Source: Liolophura sinensis (lineage: Eukaryota; Mollusca; Polyplacophora; Chitonida; Chitonidae). From it: a stretch of 64,000 bases of DNA. A model generated the notes under the pieces. The model saw nothing but the letters and a program-made list of their open reading frames with translations. It did not search any database and had not been told where the DNA came from. This document shows, in pieces, positions 22,701-35,450 of this stretch. Both the position numbers and the translations under genes were made by a program. The first letter of the stretch is position 1, and the number at the start of each line of letters is the position of its first letter. The stretch covers positions 4,776,001-4,840,000 of the forward strand of contig NC_088307.1 in NCBI RefSeq assembly GCF_032854445.1, in the 5' to 3' direction.

Positions 22701-25700
22701 TGCTGCGGCCTCCGTATTTTACACGTCTCTGGTAAGTGACAAGCTAACGGTAGCTATGACATGAACCAGCAAGAATATTCTGGTATCCTTTGTTGGCCCA
22801 CACCTAAGTTTTTATGGAGACATCAATTCGTTTCAGGTCATCTGGCACGTTTACACATTTACATGGTTGCAAGCAATCAATGAGCCTATGGCGTTACTAT
22901 ATAACTGTGGTAAATGTCAAATTTGTTGACTATGTTGGTCATTATAAAAACAAGGATACCCCTGTTCTCTGCCCGCTTTCCTCCAATCACAATGTTGACC
23001 ACATTCGAGTAAATGAACTAGTACGGCGTAAAACATACTATCATAGTTTTATATAAAATCCTCTTAACTTCGGGCTAAGGACGGTATAATCATTTATGTA
23101 CATGTACATTACATCAGCCTTATTTTTCTGACCTGGAGGTTATTCACGAACTAGGAGTTTTATGTCTCCTTTAGATGTCATATCTAAAATATTGACTGCC
23201 TTCTTTTGTTCACTGAAAACTGTTGGCGGCTTCATTTTTTACATGTTACCAGCTTTTTTCAACTGTTTATGTTATAATTTTTAACATTCTTTTGGGAACT
23301 AGTGTTTTACGTTCGTTTTAATCGGATTACGCCATTATCAACTTGGAGTGCCCCTGTACTGTTAACAAGTGCTAAACAAATTTCGAACAAGACGCTTAGA
23401 TTGCATGCATCAAATATGTTTCAAAAACACGAATCTTTGTGTTCAAGTCATATTTTTCACCGTGCATAAATACTCAGCTTTCTTTTCTGTCTAGTTGTTA
23501 TCATCTTTATCTACAGGTGATAGTTCTCCCACAGGATGCTAGTTTGAGGTTTTAGCTCACCTGATCACGAGCAGTTTAAACTCTTTGTAATTGTCCAAAA
23601 ATAAATGAAGTATTATATTATTTCAAATGTTTTATGTTCTCTTCTGCCCACTTCTTTCCATTCTGTATGTTTACGCGTACTTGATCAACTGTACTCTCGA
23701 GAAAATAATCTGTTTAATCTAACAGGAAGTCTGTTATCTGAGTGATTCTGGAATGTACTCTGTTATTGCAGCAGATTATGCTGTTAAATATAACGGACAT
23801 ATTCTGTTAATACAACATTTATTTATTTATTTGATTGGTGTTTTACGCCGTACTCAAGAATATTTCACTTATACGAAGGCGGCCAGAATTATGGTGGGTG
23901 AAAACCGTGCAGAGCCCGGGGGAAAACCACTACCATCCGCAGGTTGTTGACAAACCTTCCCTTTTATGGCCGGAGAGGAAGCCAGCATGAGCTGGACTTG
24001 AACTCACAGCGACCGCATTGGTGAGAGGCTCCTGGGTCATTGCTCTGCGCTAGCGCGCTAACCAACTGAGCCACGGAGGCCCCATTAATACAACATAACC
24101 ATTCTATTAGATTAACGGAATGTTATGTTTAGTATGACACTATATGGTGTTATAATAACAGAATACATTATAGCATCACTCAGACAACAGGCTTTCTGTT
24201 AAAATTATCAGATTATTCATGTGTCTTAAATCCTGCTATAGGGCGGCATTAAGGCAGTGGTTTGGACTGACGCTCTGCAGTTTCTCGTCATGCTCGGTGG
24301 ACTCATGGCTCTTATCATTGTGGTGAGTCTGTCAGCAAAAACAAACGTCTGACGTCTTCCAGTGTCACGTCATCCTCAGTGGGATCGTGGTTCTTATCAT
24401 TGTGGTGAGTCTATCAGCAAAAACAAACGTCTGGCGTCTTGCAGTGTCACGTCATGCTTGGTGGGATCATGGCTCTTATCATTATGGTGAGTCTATCAGC
24501 AAAAACAAACGTCTGACGTCTTCCAGTGTCACGTCATCCTCAGTGGGATCGTGGCTCTTATTATTGTGGTTAGTCTAACAGCAAAAACAAACGTCTGGCG
24601 TCTTGCAGTGTCACGTCATGCTTGGTGGGATCGTGGCTCTTATTACTGTGGTGAGTCTATCGCAGAAACAAGCGTCTGACGCCCTTGCAGTTTTATGTCA
24701 TGCTTGGTGGAATCATGGCTCTTATCATTGTGGTGATTCTATCAGCAAAAACAAACGTCTGACGTCTTGCAGATTCACATCATCGCTCTTATCATTGTCG
24801 TGAGTCTATCATCAAACTATCTTGTAATATATGATAAGTACGTTGTCAGTAGAAAAACATAAATGAACAAAGGACTACGCAGCTTTAATGTGTTTCTCGT
24901 GATACAAAAATTCTTTATTATCAACCAGAACCCTCTTAAATATGAAGCATGACACATTTATATGCCTTTCCAACGATCTTCTTGTTCAGGGCTGCATTTA
25001 CGTCGGAGGATTTGACAAGATGTGGCAGCTCAATGTAGACGGGGGCAGGGTGAAATTCTTTGAGTAAGACATTATTACTTTTTCTCACAGAAAACGTCAA
25101 ATATGAATTACTGAATTATTTACCTAATTTTGCTTGGCTTTCTTATCCTGAAGTTCTAACAAGGTGGTGAAGATAACATTGAACTTTGATGAGTTTTTAT
25201 GAAGTTAATCATTGGTTCCGCCAAACGAATCATATTGTTTCTCGTTTCCTACTTTCTTCTTTGAAATCTCCCAGTGCAATTATCTGGTGCAGCTGCGTGA
25301 CAAATGTGTAACAATGGTTAATTTCCTTTCTTCCAGTCACTAAAACGTAAATCTCCACGAACGCAGATAAGAGCAATGATAAAATGAGACTTCATGCTAA
25401 GTCTCGCCAGTTTATTGACCTAAATGTTAGCTGTTTTCTCGGGTGTTTTTCTTTTCTTTCTACGTTCTACGTCTATTCTGTCTTTCCTTAATTTTCAGCT
25501 TTAACCCGAGCCCCTTGATTCGGACCTCATTCTGGACACTGGTAATTGGGAACACGATTCGAAGCATCGAAATGGGATTTAATCAGTCCACAATACAGAG
25601 GGTCGTATCCGTAAAATCACAGAAAAGCGCCAAAATGTAGGTATATGTCTTTAAATTAAACTCTTGGCGCAGTTTCCTCGTCTTAATGCTCAAAGAAAGA

Positions 25701-28700
25701 GCAAATCACAGCAGACATCGACGCAAGGCGACTGTTAAAAGAACATTCAAATATTCCAAATAAGGTCAGTGGATTGAAAACTAAACCTAGAACATTACTG
25801 TTTAGTACAGAAACCCAACATAGAATTTAATCATTTTAACTGATTTTGATTTTAGGGCTTCAATGTACAGTTTTAAAACAGTATATAATTAAAGGCGTAC
25901 AGCACAGAGAGTAAAAGAAGAGCCCAGTTCACAAAGATGTCACATAAGTATGATATAATCGCACATATAGTACATTGGTACGGTAATAATGAAGTGCAAA
26001 ATTTCATACGAAAAATGTACGATAAAAAGTGTACGTCGCTTTGTGAAACTGGGCCCTCTGCAGCGACGACAATGTGACAACTGGCAAAAGGTCACACGTA
26101 ACCTGTGAAGTACGGCCTCTTGTCAATTTACATCAGTTAGGGTTTTATTCTAACTGTTCATGTAAATTCTTAAATAGCGGCAAATTACATGTCCCCTAAC
26201 AGCTATTTATTTGGGCAGAAAATATACACGTATATTGACGTCATCTGTATAAATATTTTAATCGTTTTCAGTATCGTACTATGCCTGTACCCTGGCTTTC
26301 TGCTTTTTGGAACTCTGGCCTGTTTGGAAGGAATGATCTCCTATGCATATTTCGCCTACACGGAATGTGACCCTTACGGGGCAGGGCTGATCAGTAACAC
26401 GAATCAGGTGACATGGTTTAATTTTGCGAAAGCTTTGTGACTCCAAATGGTTAAAGTTGGTTTAAAATCAAATCCTTCCCGAAAGTCCGATGCTTCAAGC
26501 CGACGTGCTTTATGCGAAATGTAATCAAGTGTATCAAGATGAGGGAAGCTTTCGGATTGGCACTATCTTTGTTTTGTCGATAAGCCTTAATACTGTTGAA
26601 CTATATGGATGACGGAGTGTATGTATGCGCATGCGCGCGTGTGTGTGCGTACATTCTCCACAACAATTCGCCCGACCATTAGCAGATATGCCAGGTACAT
26701 TGCCTAGTAAACACACTAAAGCAGTGTCCAGTTTAATGATTACATGGCACTGATTCCAGACAATATCAGATATCACAATTTCCAGACACAACTGGATGAG
26801 TGTTTTAATAAAACGGAAACATAAACGAGGCTTTAGTACACGCTTGTCATTTAACTTACTGTGAGTAGGAGTCTGAAGACCGTAATTGTTTTGTCTCGTT
26901 TAAGGTACTCCCGTATGTTGTGACCGACCTCTTCCAGACGTTACCGGGGTTGTCCGGGCTCTTTCTGGCATCTCTGTTTAGCGCTTGTTTAAGGTAAATA
27001 AGGTACATTATCACTTCATATCCAGGCTGTAACTAGTGACATCCGGCCACTTGTCGGTTTGCCGGTTAAGGTTTTATTCTAACAGTTCATGTAAATGCCC
27101 AAAATTTACACAGCCCCTAGCTCTGTGGCTTCAGCAGAATTGGAATTTTAAAAAGTGCAAAGGTTTTAATTGCAGTTTATTAGACCCCGCATTAAATCTC
27201 ACATTTCTGGGCTACTGACTTTTCTCGGAGATATTCCTTATTTAATATTGACTTAGAAATCACGAAAGTTCGGATAGATTTACCATTAATTAGCACTGAG
27301 CAAATGACGAAGGTCTCCGGTTAAGCAACAATGTGTAGGCCTACAGCCTAAAAATAAACTTCATCGTTACCACTATTCATCGTTACCTGCATTCACCGTT
27401 ACCTACATTCACCGTTACCTGTGTTCATGAATAACAACACAAGAGGCACAAAATGCAAACATGTCAAAGGTTCAGGGATTGATTACACAAAATCAGTTTG
27501 GACATAAGTCAAAAACATGAAATTTGATTTACGTGTAGGAATTTAAATTGTGAACACTTAACAAAAGCAGTGTGAACACAAATGTGTGAAAATGTGAACA
27601 TCCCAGTACAATATAAATGCAGTACATTTACATTTTTAACACCAACCCTCAACTCATGTTAAATATCAACAGAAAAAAGGATTATTATCTTTCACTTGGT
27701 GGTATTTGTGCCGTTCAACAATTTTTGTAATTGAGTAACTGATCAAACACATTATCGTGTAACTAAGTAACTCATCAGAGTATAGTGTAACTGAGTAACT
27801 GATCAAGCAGGGTATCGTGTAACTGAGTAACTGATCAAACCGAGTATAAACAAGTCGGCGCCACCATGTTGAGCACACACACACAAATTAGCCATGAAGT
27901 TCTTTCCCTCGGAATAATGTCGTATACCCTGTCTTCACTCGCGATTCTATTTCTAATTGTACTTATCACGTTCCAGAGAGCGCTGTATAAGTTGTGTGTC
28001 GACACCCAAACTAGTGATGTAAAGCACTCTGCCTTCACATTTGATGAGAGACCACATCTAATTTACAACTTTACAATAATGTTTTTTCCAATCTTTGCAG
28101 GACCCAATTTCTCAACAAAAAGATGGTAAAATTTGTTGCTACGGACATTATAAGCACTTAGCGTTCGTTTGAAATCCTGCTGATGTGACCTCTATTTTTG
28201 TGTTAAGTCACAGATGTTCTTGTCCAATCGAACGATTCCACTTAAATGGAACTTCATTTCCAGCACATTGTCTTCGTCTCTGAGTAGTATATCGGCCATG
28301 GTCTGGACAGACTTCCTCCAGCCTTTCATGAAAAACGCTTCTGAATTGAGAGCAACAATTGCTGCCAAGATCGTCGGTGAGTTCAAAGAAGATATGAAAA
28401 ATTGTGGGGAAACTTTTCACAAAACTTCGTAAATTTGCCTTTTATAAAAGACGTTATCCAAGTTGTGGCGACTAAAGGCTGTGTGATTTACAAGAAAAGT
28501 TTAGAAAAACTGATTTACGAAGTTTTGTGAAGGTAGCCCAGTACTTTATTCTGGCTCAATACGGTAAGCAGTACTCATACATCCTTTTAATTGCCTTTTA
28601 AACTCGAAAAACCCGTGAAGTGTGTATCACTTAGGCTAATGTTATTTGTTTCGTAAAATCATTTTTAATCATTTAAAAAACAGATAGCATCGTTTGAATT

Positions 28701-31700
28701 ACCAAATAATTATCTGTTCTAGTTTTTTTTTTTTGAGTTCTCATAAAACTAGCTGGGTTAAATGTTTACATTTACAGCGGGATAATTCTAATAACTATTT
28801 GGTATTTCCATACTGAAGTTCTGTTTATGGCGCTCAAGGGCCGAGATACATTTACTACCGCTGTATATACATTTGCTAATAAAAGAATTATATATATTCA
28901 GTCAACTTCAGGATGATTATTACTATTGACTTTTTCCCACCTTATATCATAAAAAATATATTAAAATTTAACTCTTTGTTGCAGTTATTGTGTTTGGAGT
29001 ATTGTCTATTGGCATTGCCTTCCTAATTAAATCTATTGGTGGACCATTACAACAGGTATGTTCTCACTGGTGTTATTATGTTTGCATATATTGTCGTCGC
29101 CTTCCTGACAAAGTCTTCTGATGGACAATTACAAAAGGTATTTCCTCACTGATGTTATTGTGTTTACACATATTGACGTCGCCTTCCTAATTAAATCTGT
29201 TGATGGACCATTACAAAAGGTATATCCTCATTGGTGTTGTTATGTTTGCATATACAGACGTCGCCTTCCTGATGAAATATGTTGATGAACAGTTACAACA
29301 GGTGGGCTCTCATTGATGTTGTTATGTTTGCACATATTGACGTCGCCTTCCTGATTAAATCTATTGATGTAACATTTATATCTTCATTTATTTTATGGCG
29401 TTTGCATATACACATGTATTAGTATAGCCTTCCTGACAATGACCACTGGTGGACCATTGCAACAGTTCGGTTGTGTGTTATGGTGTTTACATATATGGGC
29501 ATCGCCTTTCAGATAATGTTCATCGCTGAACTATTGTATGAGGGGGACACTTATTTGGGTTCTAGGGTTACACGTACAGGCATTGCTTAATTATTCTGAT
29601 CATTTAATACCTACATATAAATATATATACATATATATTGACATATAAAGACAACCTAATGTGAGTATCGCCATCTGATTGATTATGGAAAAATCTAACT
29701 GAAACGACATCACTAACCTTTTAGACTATACTCTTGTACCTTAAATTAAAACAAAATTAAAACGAAGAATGTACCGGTAGAAAGAATATCAAAACTAGTA
29801 TCTGAAACTACTTTTACTTGTTTACAATTTTTTTCACTGAATTAAAAGCAGTGCAATGATATATCCCCAGTGGCGTCACATATATTTTCCCCTGGCCTCA
29901 ACATTATCATTTTTACGTACACAAACACACATAATATGAGTAAAAGTTAACGCCACATCTGAATTTTATATCTTTCCTTTCCAGTAAACCAAGGGTTGCT
30001 GCTATGAAAAACGCCATTTTAGGCGAAGAATAATGCGCACCTTGCAATTGAAATAGGTCTATGAGAAAAATTGAGTATATTTTCATAGTTCCAGGAGATC
30101 TGTCAGACAGTGTGCTTCAGCTTGAGCTTTTAGCTTTGTTTTCATCTTTGGTTAGTCGTTTTTGATCAGGTAGTGTGAAGAGGGGAAATAACTCCGATTG
30201 ACATCCCTCGTCTGTTTTCAGGTCTCCTACAGCATCCTCGGCTCTATCTCAGGACCTCTGACTGGTTTGTTTTTAGCTGGTTGTATTTTTCCCTTCACCA
30301 ACTCTGTGGTAAGAAACCTAGCATCTTCATATGCCTGCATGTCTTATTTTCGTAAAAAACCGTTTTCGTAATTTATGCTCTACGCTCTTAAATGAGGAAT
30401 CTTTCCCGCCTTAAGCAAGTCAGGCTTTAGCGGTGTAGTCTACAGCTCATTCCCGTCTATATGATGACGTTTTGCGGGGACAAACTGGTCACGTTGTACT
30501 CATTCATGACAAGAGTAAAATGGTCTATTCAACTTCGACCCGACCCATTTGTAAAGTGTCCAGTAAAGGTGTCCATTTTTGTCTGCTGTTTTAGCCTAAT
30601 CAGATTAAATGATTTGTAACTCTTCGAAAAGAACCGTTTTCAGTAGGCCAACAGGTGTGTCCATCCCTTCCTTTGCTTATCTTTTCAATTCCACCGTGAC
30701 GTGATGATGTCTTCTGTGCCTTCGTGGAAAGTCGAATGCAAAGTATCATTCTTAAGAAGAGTTCCAGTCATGGCAAAATAGAACGAATAATAACCATCTA
30801 TGCCTGACAAATATTCCCCATAACTGTGAACTGGAAGAACATAAATTAGGTATGAATCCCTACAAAAACTTTTGAGCATCTCGCTGGCTCAGATAATTAA
30901 ACCGTTGGCTCGCTCTTCGCAAGAGAGGTCCCTGATTCGAATCCATCTCTCGCTGTTTCAAGAAGTATGTCAGGTACCTTTATACCTGGACTAGCTCTTT
31001 ATTTAACAACTTCAGACTGAAGACATAAATTGTAAGTGCTTAAAAAGTCAAATTCAGACCACGAAAAAACTCAAACTGTAGTTGGTACATTGTTCTGCGG
31101 TAAAGAATCAGTGTACAAATTTTAAATTTTCTACAGCGAAACATTTTAATTATAGCTTTGACTGAACTTCAGATTTAAACCTTGAGACGTTTGATAAATA
31201 TACGCTTTGACAAATGTCGATGGTTTGATCAGGGCACTCCGGTATGATCAGGGCACTCCGATTTGATCAGGGCATTCCTGTTTGATCAGGGCAGTCCTGT
31301 TTGATCAGGATCTTCCAGTGAATCAGCGTAGAGCCACTCTGTATTTTATTTTGCATTGCATAACAACATTTTTTAAGAAAGTTTATCCCGCTCCTAGGGT
31401 GCGATCAGCGGAACTGTGTTCTCGTTTGGGGTCAGCATGTGGTTGTCCCTGGGGTCCAGTTTTTCCCCGTACACCAAGAAGACCCCTTACCTACCTCCGG
31501 CCCCCATAAACAACTGCTACGTGAATGCTACTCTAAATCAAACTGTTTTCACCACACCTGTTCCATCTTTAAACGACACTTCTGACACGTAAGTATTGTA
31601 TGCTAATCACTAAGCCATTGAGGCCCCCAGCCTAATATGTAAAAATGACGCCATGAAATGCATGTACAACTGTCTTAACTTACAATCCCCTCGTGCAAGA

Positions 31701-34700
31701 GTGTGTCGAAACGTGATTTACACTGTTTTTTTTAGATTATTCCGCATATAAAAAATGAAAGCCGAAATATTGCTGGACGCTTGCAACCTTTAATCTAAGA
31801 CGTACAGCATATAGGGTAAACCCAGAGCAGCGACGACTGTGTGATAGACGTACAGCATATAGGGTAAACCCAGAGCAGCGACGACAGTGTGATAGACGTA
31901 CAGCATATAGTGTAAACCCAGAGCAGCGACGACAGTGTGATAGACGTACAGCATATAGGGTGAACCCAGAGCAGCGACGACAGTGTGATGGACGTACAGC
32001 ATATAGGGTAAACCCAGAGCAGCGACGACAGTGTGATAGACGTACAACATATAGGGTAAACCCAGAGCAGCGACGACAGTGTGATAGACGTACAGCATAT
32101 AGGGTGAACCCAGAGCAGCGACGACAGTGTGATGGACGTACAGCATATAGGGTAAACCCAGAGCAGCGACGACAGTGTGATAGACGTACAACATATAGGG
32201 TAAACCCAGAGCAGCGACGACAGTGTGATAGACGTACAGCATATAGGGTAAACCCAGAGCAGCGACGACTGTGTGATAGACGTACAGCATATAGGGTAAA
32301 CCCAGAGCAGCGACGACTGTGTGATAGACGTACAGCATATAGGGTGAACCCACAGCAGAGACGACTGTGTGATAGACGTACAGCATATAGGGTAAACCCA
32401 GAGCGGAGACGACAGTGTGATAGACGTACAGCATATAGGGTAAACCCAGAGCAGCGACGATTGTGTGATAGACGTACAGCATATGGGGTAAACCCAGAGC
32501 AGCGACGACTGTGTGATAGACGTACAGCATATAGGGTAAACCCAGAGCAGCGACGACTGTGTGATAGACGTACAACATATAGGGTAAACCCAGAGCAGCG
32601 ACGACTGTGTGATAGACGTACAGCATATAGTGTAAACCCAGAGCAGCGACGAGTATGTGATAGACGTACAACATATAGGGTAAACCCAGAGCAGCGACGA
32701 CTGTGTGATAGACATACAGCATATAGGGTGAACCCAGAGCAGCGACGACAGTGTGATAGACGTACAGCATATAGGGTAAACCCAGAACAGCGACGACTGT
32801 GTGATAGCTCGCAAATGGTCACACGTAACCGGTGAAATACAGCCTCTTGTCACTTTCCCTCAGTTAGGGTTTCATTCTAACTGTTCATGTTAATGCATAA
32901 ATAGTAGCAAATGACACGCCCCTTAGCGCCATGGTTAAAGCAAAATTAGGTAACAAAATGTAGTAATGTTAATTGCACTTTGTCAGACATTACTGGTCTT
33001 GAAGTGCCCAAAATGCTGTGTTGTCATCACATTTAATGTATACAATATTAAAAAAACGAAAACCACAAAAACCAAAATCTACCCAATTAAATCATGTAGC
33101 CGATAAAATGGGTCAAACTAAAATATACGTTGCGAACCATCAACCTACTGTATACCGCTAAAGGCATAGGATTCTATCCTTTTCCGTCTAGTTTTAGTAT
33201 TTGAAACAAGTTTTATCCTCCGAATTGTACTGTAAATATATATAACAGCGTCTTTAGTAAACATTATTACGAAGCTAAACTGATAAACAGGTGTCCCTCT
33301 TTTCAATCTAACTTTACGATATCCTGTTAGTTGAAGTGACTAGCTTTGAGCTTTCATTGGAAGAATACTGATAATATACGAAGAAATGACTTCTTGTGTT
33401 GGTCAAATTAATCCCCCTCTCCATTATCTTATTTGTTAAGCACTGAAAAGCCTGCAGTTATAGGAATCGAGCTCGATATCGTATTCAACACTACTGTTTC
33501 AAGGCACGCATGTTACCACTGGGCCAATGCTTACAATGGCACAGAAGCCATGAAATATAATGGTGAATGTAGAGTACCTCTGAGCTTCCAAATTATTTTA
33601 TTTTTTTCCGATTTATAAAAATATGATTGCATGAACCAACAGGATACTTCGTTACTTAACTAGACACCAAATATGTGGAAATAAGTTTTGTTTACGTTAT
33701 CATATGTTTATTATAAAGGGAATTCCCGCAGGAAAACGCCCTAAAATAGCAAAATCTGCTTTTGACCCTACTTTTGTCATTTGATAAAATAAAAACGTGA
33801 TGTATCTGTATGCCCTATGTTTCGCTGTTGGTTTATTAATAAATCTCACACGATTTTAGACTGGATCCGGGCTTTTGATGACAGATTGTTCGAGCCATCG
33901 TTTAACCCATAAATCTTTTAATTCCGTATTGTTTTCTTGACAAATCAGTCAGTATTCCTATATCTAATGTCCTGTATATTTTTTTTTACTTTCAGCTCTG
34001 GACTGACGGCTATCTATTCCATATCCTACCATTATTTCGGCCCTATCGGCATGATTACCTGTGTACTAGTTGCCATCGTGACCAGTACAATCACAGGTGA
34101 AATGCTAAACGTTATAATGTGTTACAAACACCATTGTCGCAATAATCACTTCACTAAAACAAGTACTTTCAAATTTTACTTTTCAGGAGAAGAAATGTTA
34201 AATGTTGAACTTAGTTGTAGTATTCAGAAAAACGCAATCCCTCTGCTTTCACCGCATTATTTACTTTTTATCAGAAAAGCGTTGATGGTAACCTTATCGC
34301 TGACGTTGCGTGATTTGATATAAACTCTAATGTTCCAATGGTCCAGACAAGTATAAAAAATGGCGTTTCTACATTAGCAACAGTAGTAACAATACAGATT
34401 TAAATTATCTTTACATACGTCTGTGATGAAATGAACTTTTTATTATTATCATGCAGCACACTGTTTATCTTCATGGTATAATTCCTTTACAGATTTATAG
34501 TTTCTGAAAATTTACAATATTTCGCTATTTTCATTATACTTGTGTAATCAGTTATATTTTTATTCTCCCATTTACATCCGAGAAGGTACAAGTCCCTCTG
34601 ACTTCAGTCCTGCCACTATAAATTTTTCACCGTTTACATGTACATGTATATAGCTACCAAGAGATGAACACTTCTTTTTCTTAAATAAACGTAAAAATAA

Positions 34701-35375
34701 ATACACTCAAAAAATTAATCTGTTAATTTTAACAGAAAGTCTGTTGTCTCAGTGACGCATTACTCAGATGACAGACTTTGTGTTAAAATTAGCAGATTAA
34801 ATTTTTGAGTGTAAATGAATGAATGAATAAATAAATAAATAAATAACGCCAACGAAACCATTCTCCTGGCGTTTGTAGGTGGCTGCAGAACCAGCCTCCA
34901 GGTGGATCCCCGATATATAACACCTGTATGGGACCAACTATGCTGCTGTACACCGGAAGCTTGGCGAGGAAGACTCAGGCTCAAAGGTCACGCCAGGTAA
35001 CGTAACCATTCAGCATTGTCACACGTTCTGGCGAGATATTCCTTACATGCCATAATTCAGAATTTTTCACCTTTGCAATGAGGTTTTATGGGTGGAGGAA
35101 ACCAGAGGCCCTTTAGTAAGCGATATCGACACTGATCGCGTTACGGACGAAGTTTGTCAAGTGTGAAACACATCAGCTGGTCTACAACATGCCCGCACAA
35201 AAGAACACCATTGAAAGTCCAAGAACAATGGATAGGATGACAAATGTAGGCTGAAGCATATGGTGACAATGAACGGTCTTTGTAATGAAAGGGCGAAACT
35301 GATTGGCACTAAGGGTATTGCAAAGACGAAACTCATTGGTACTCAGAATATTGTAACGGCGAAACCGATTGGTTT

Positions 35376-35450
<75 letters not shown>

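Noticed and set aside
27866-28129. 87-codon open frame in intron 9 of gene A
   Set aside because: No domain, lies within an intron between well-supported exons, and starts in a minisatellite flank.
30885-30960. Possible tRNA gene
   Set aside because: B box is good but acceptor and D stems do not pair, and the SINE-C tail follows.
31799-32808. CRISPR-like regular array
   Set aside because: Units are head-to-tail without unique spacers and the context is an animal intron.
31737-32853. Overlapping open frames of 290-360 codons on both strands with 16-residue repeats
   Set aside because: Produced by a 48-bp (3n) minisatellite in an intron of gene A; the unit derives from non-coding repeat D.
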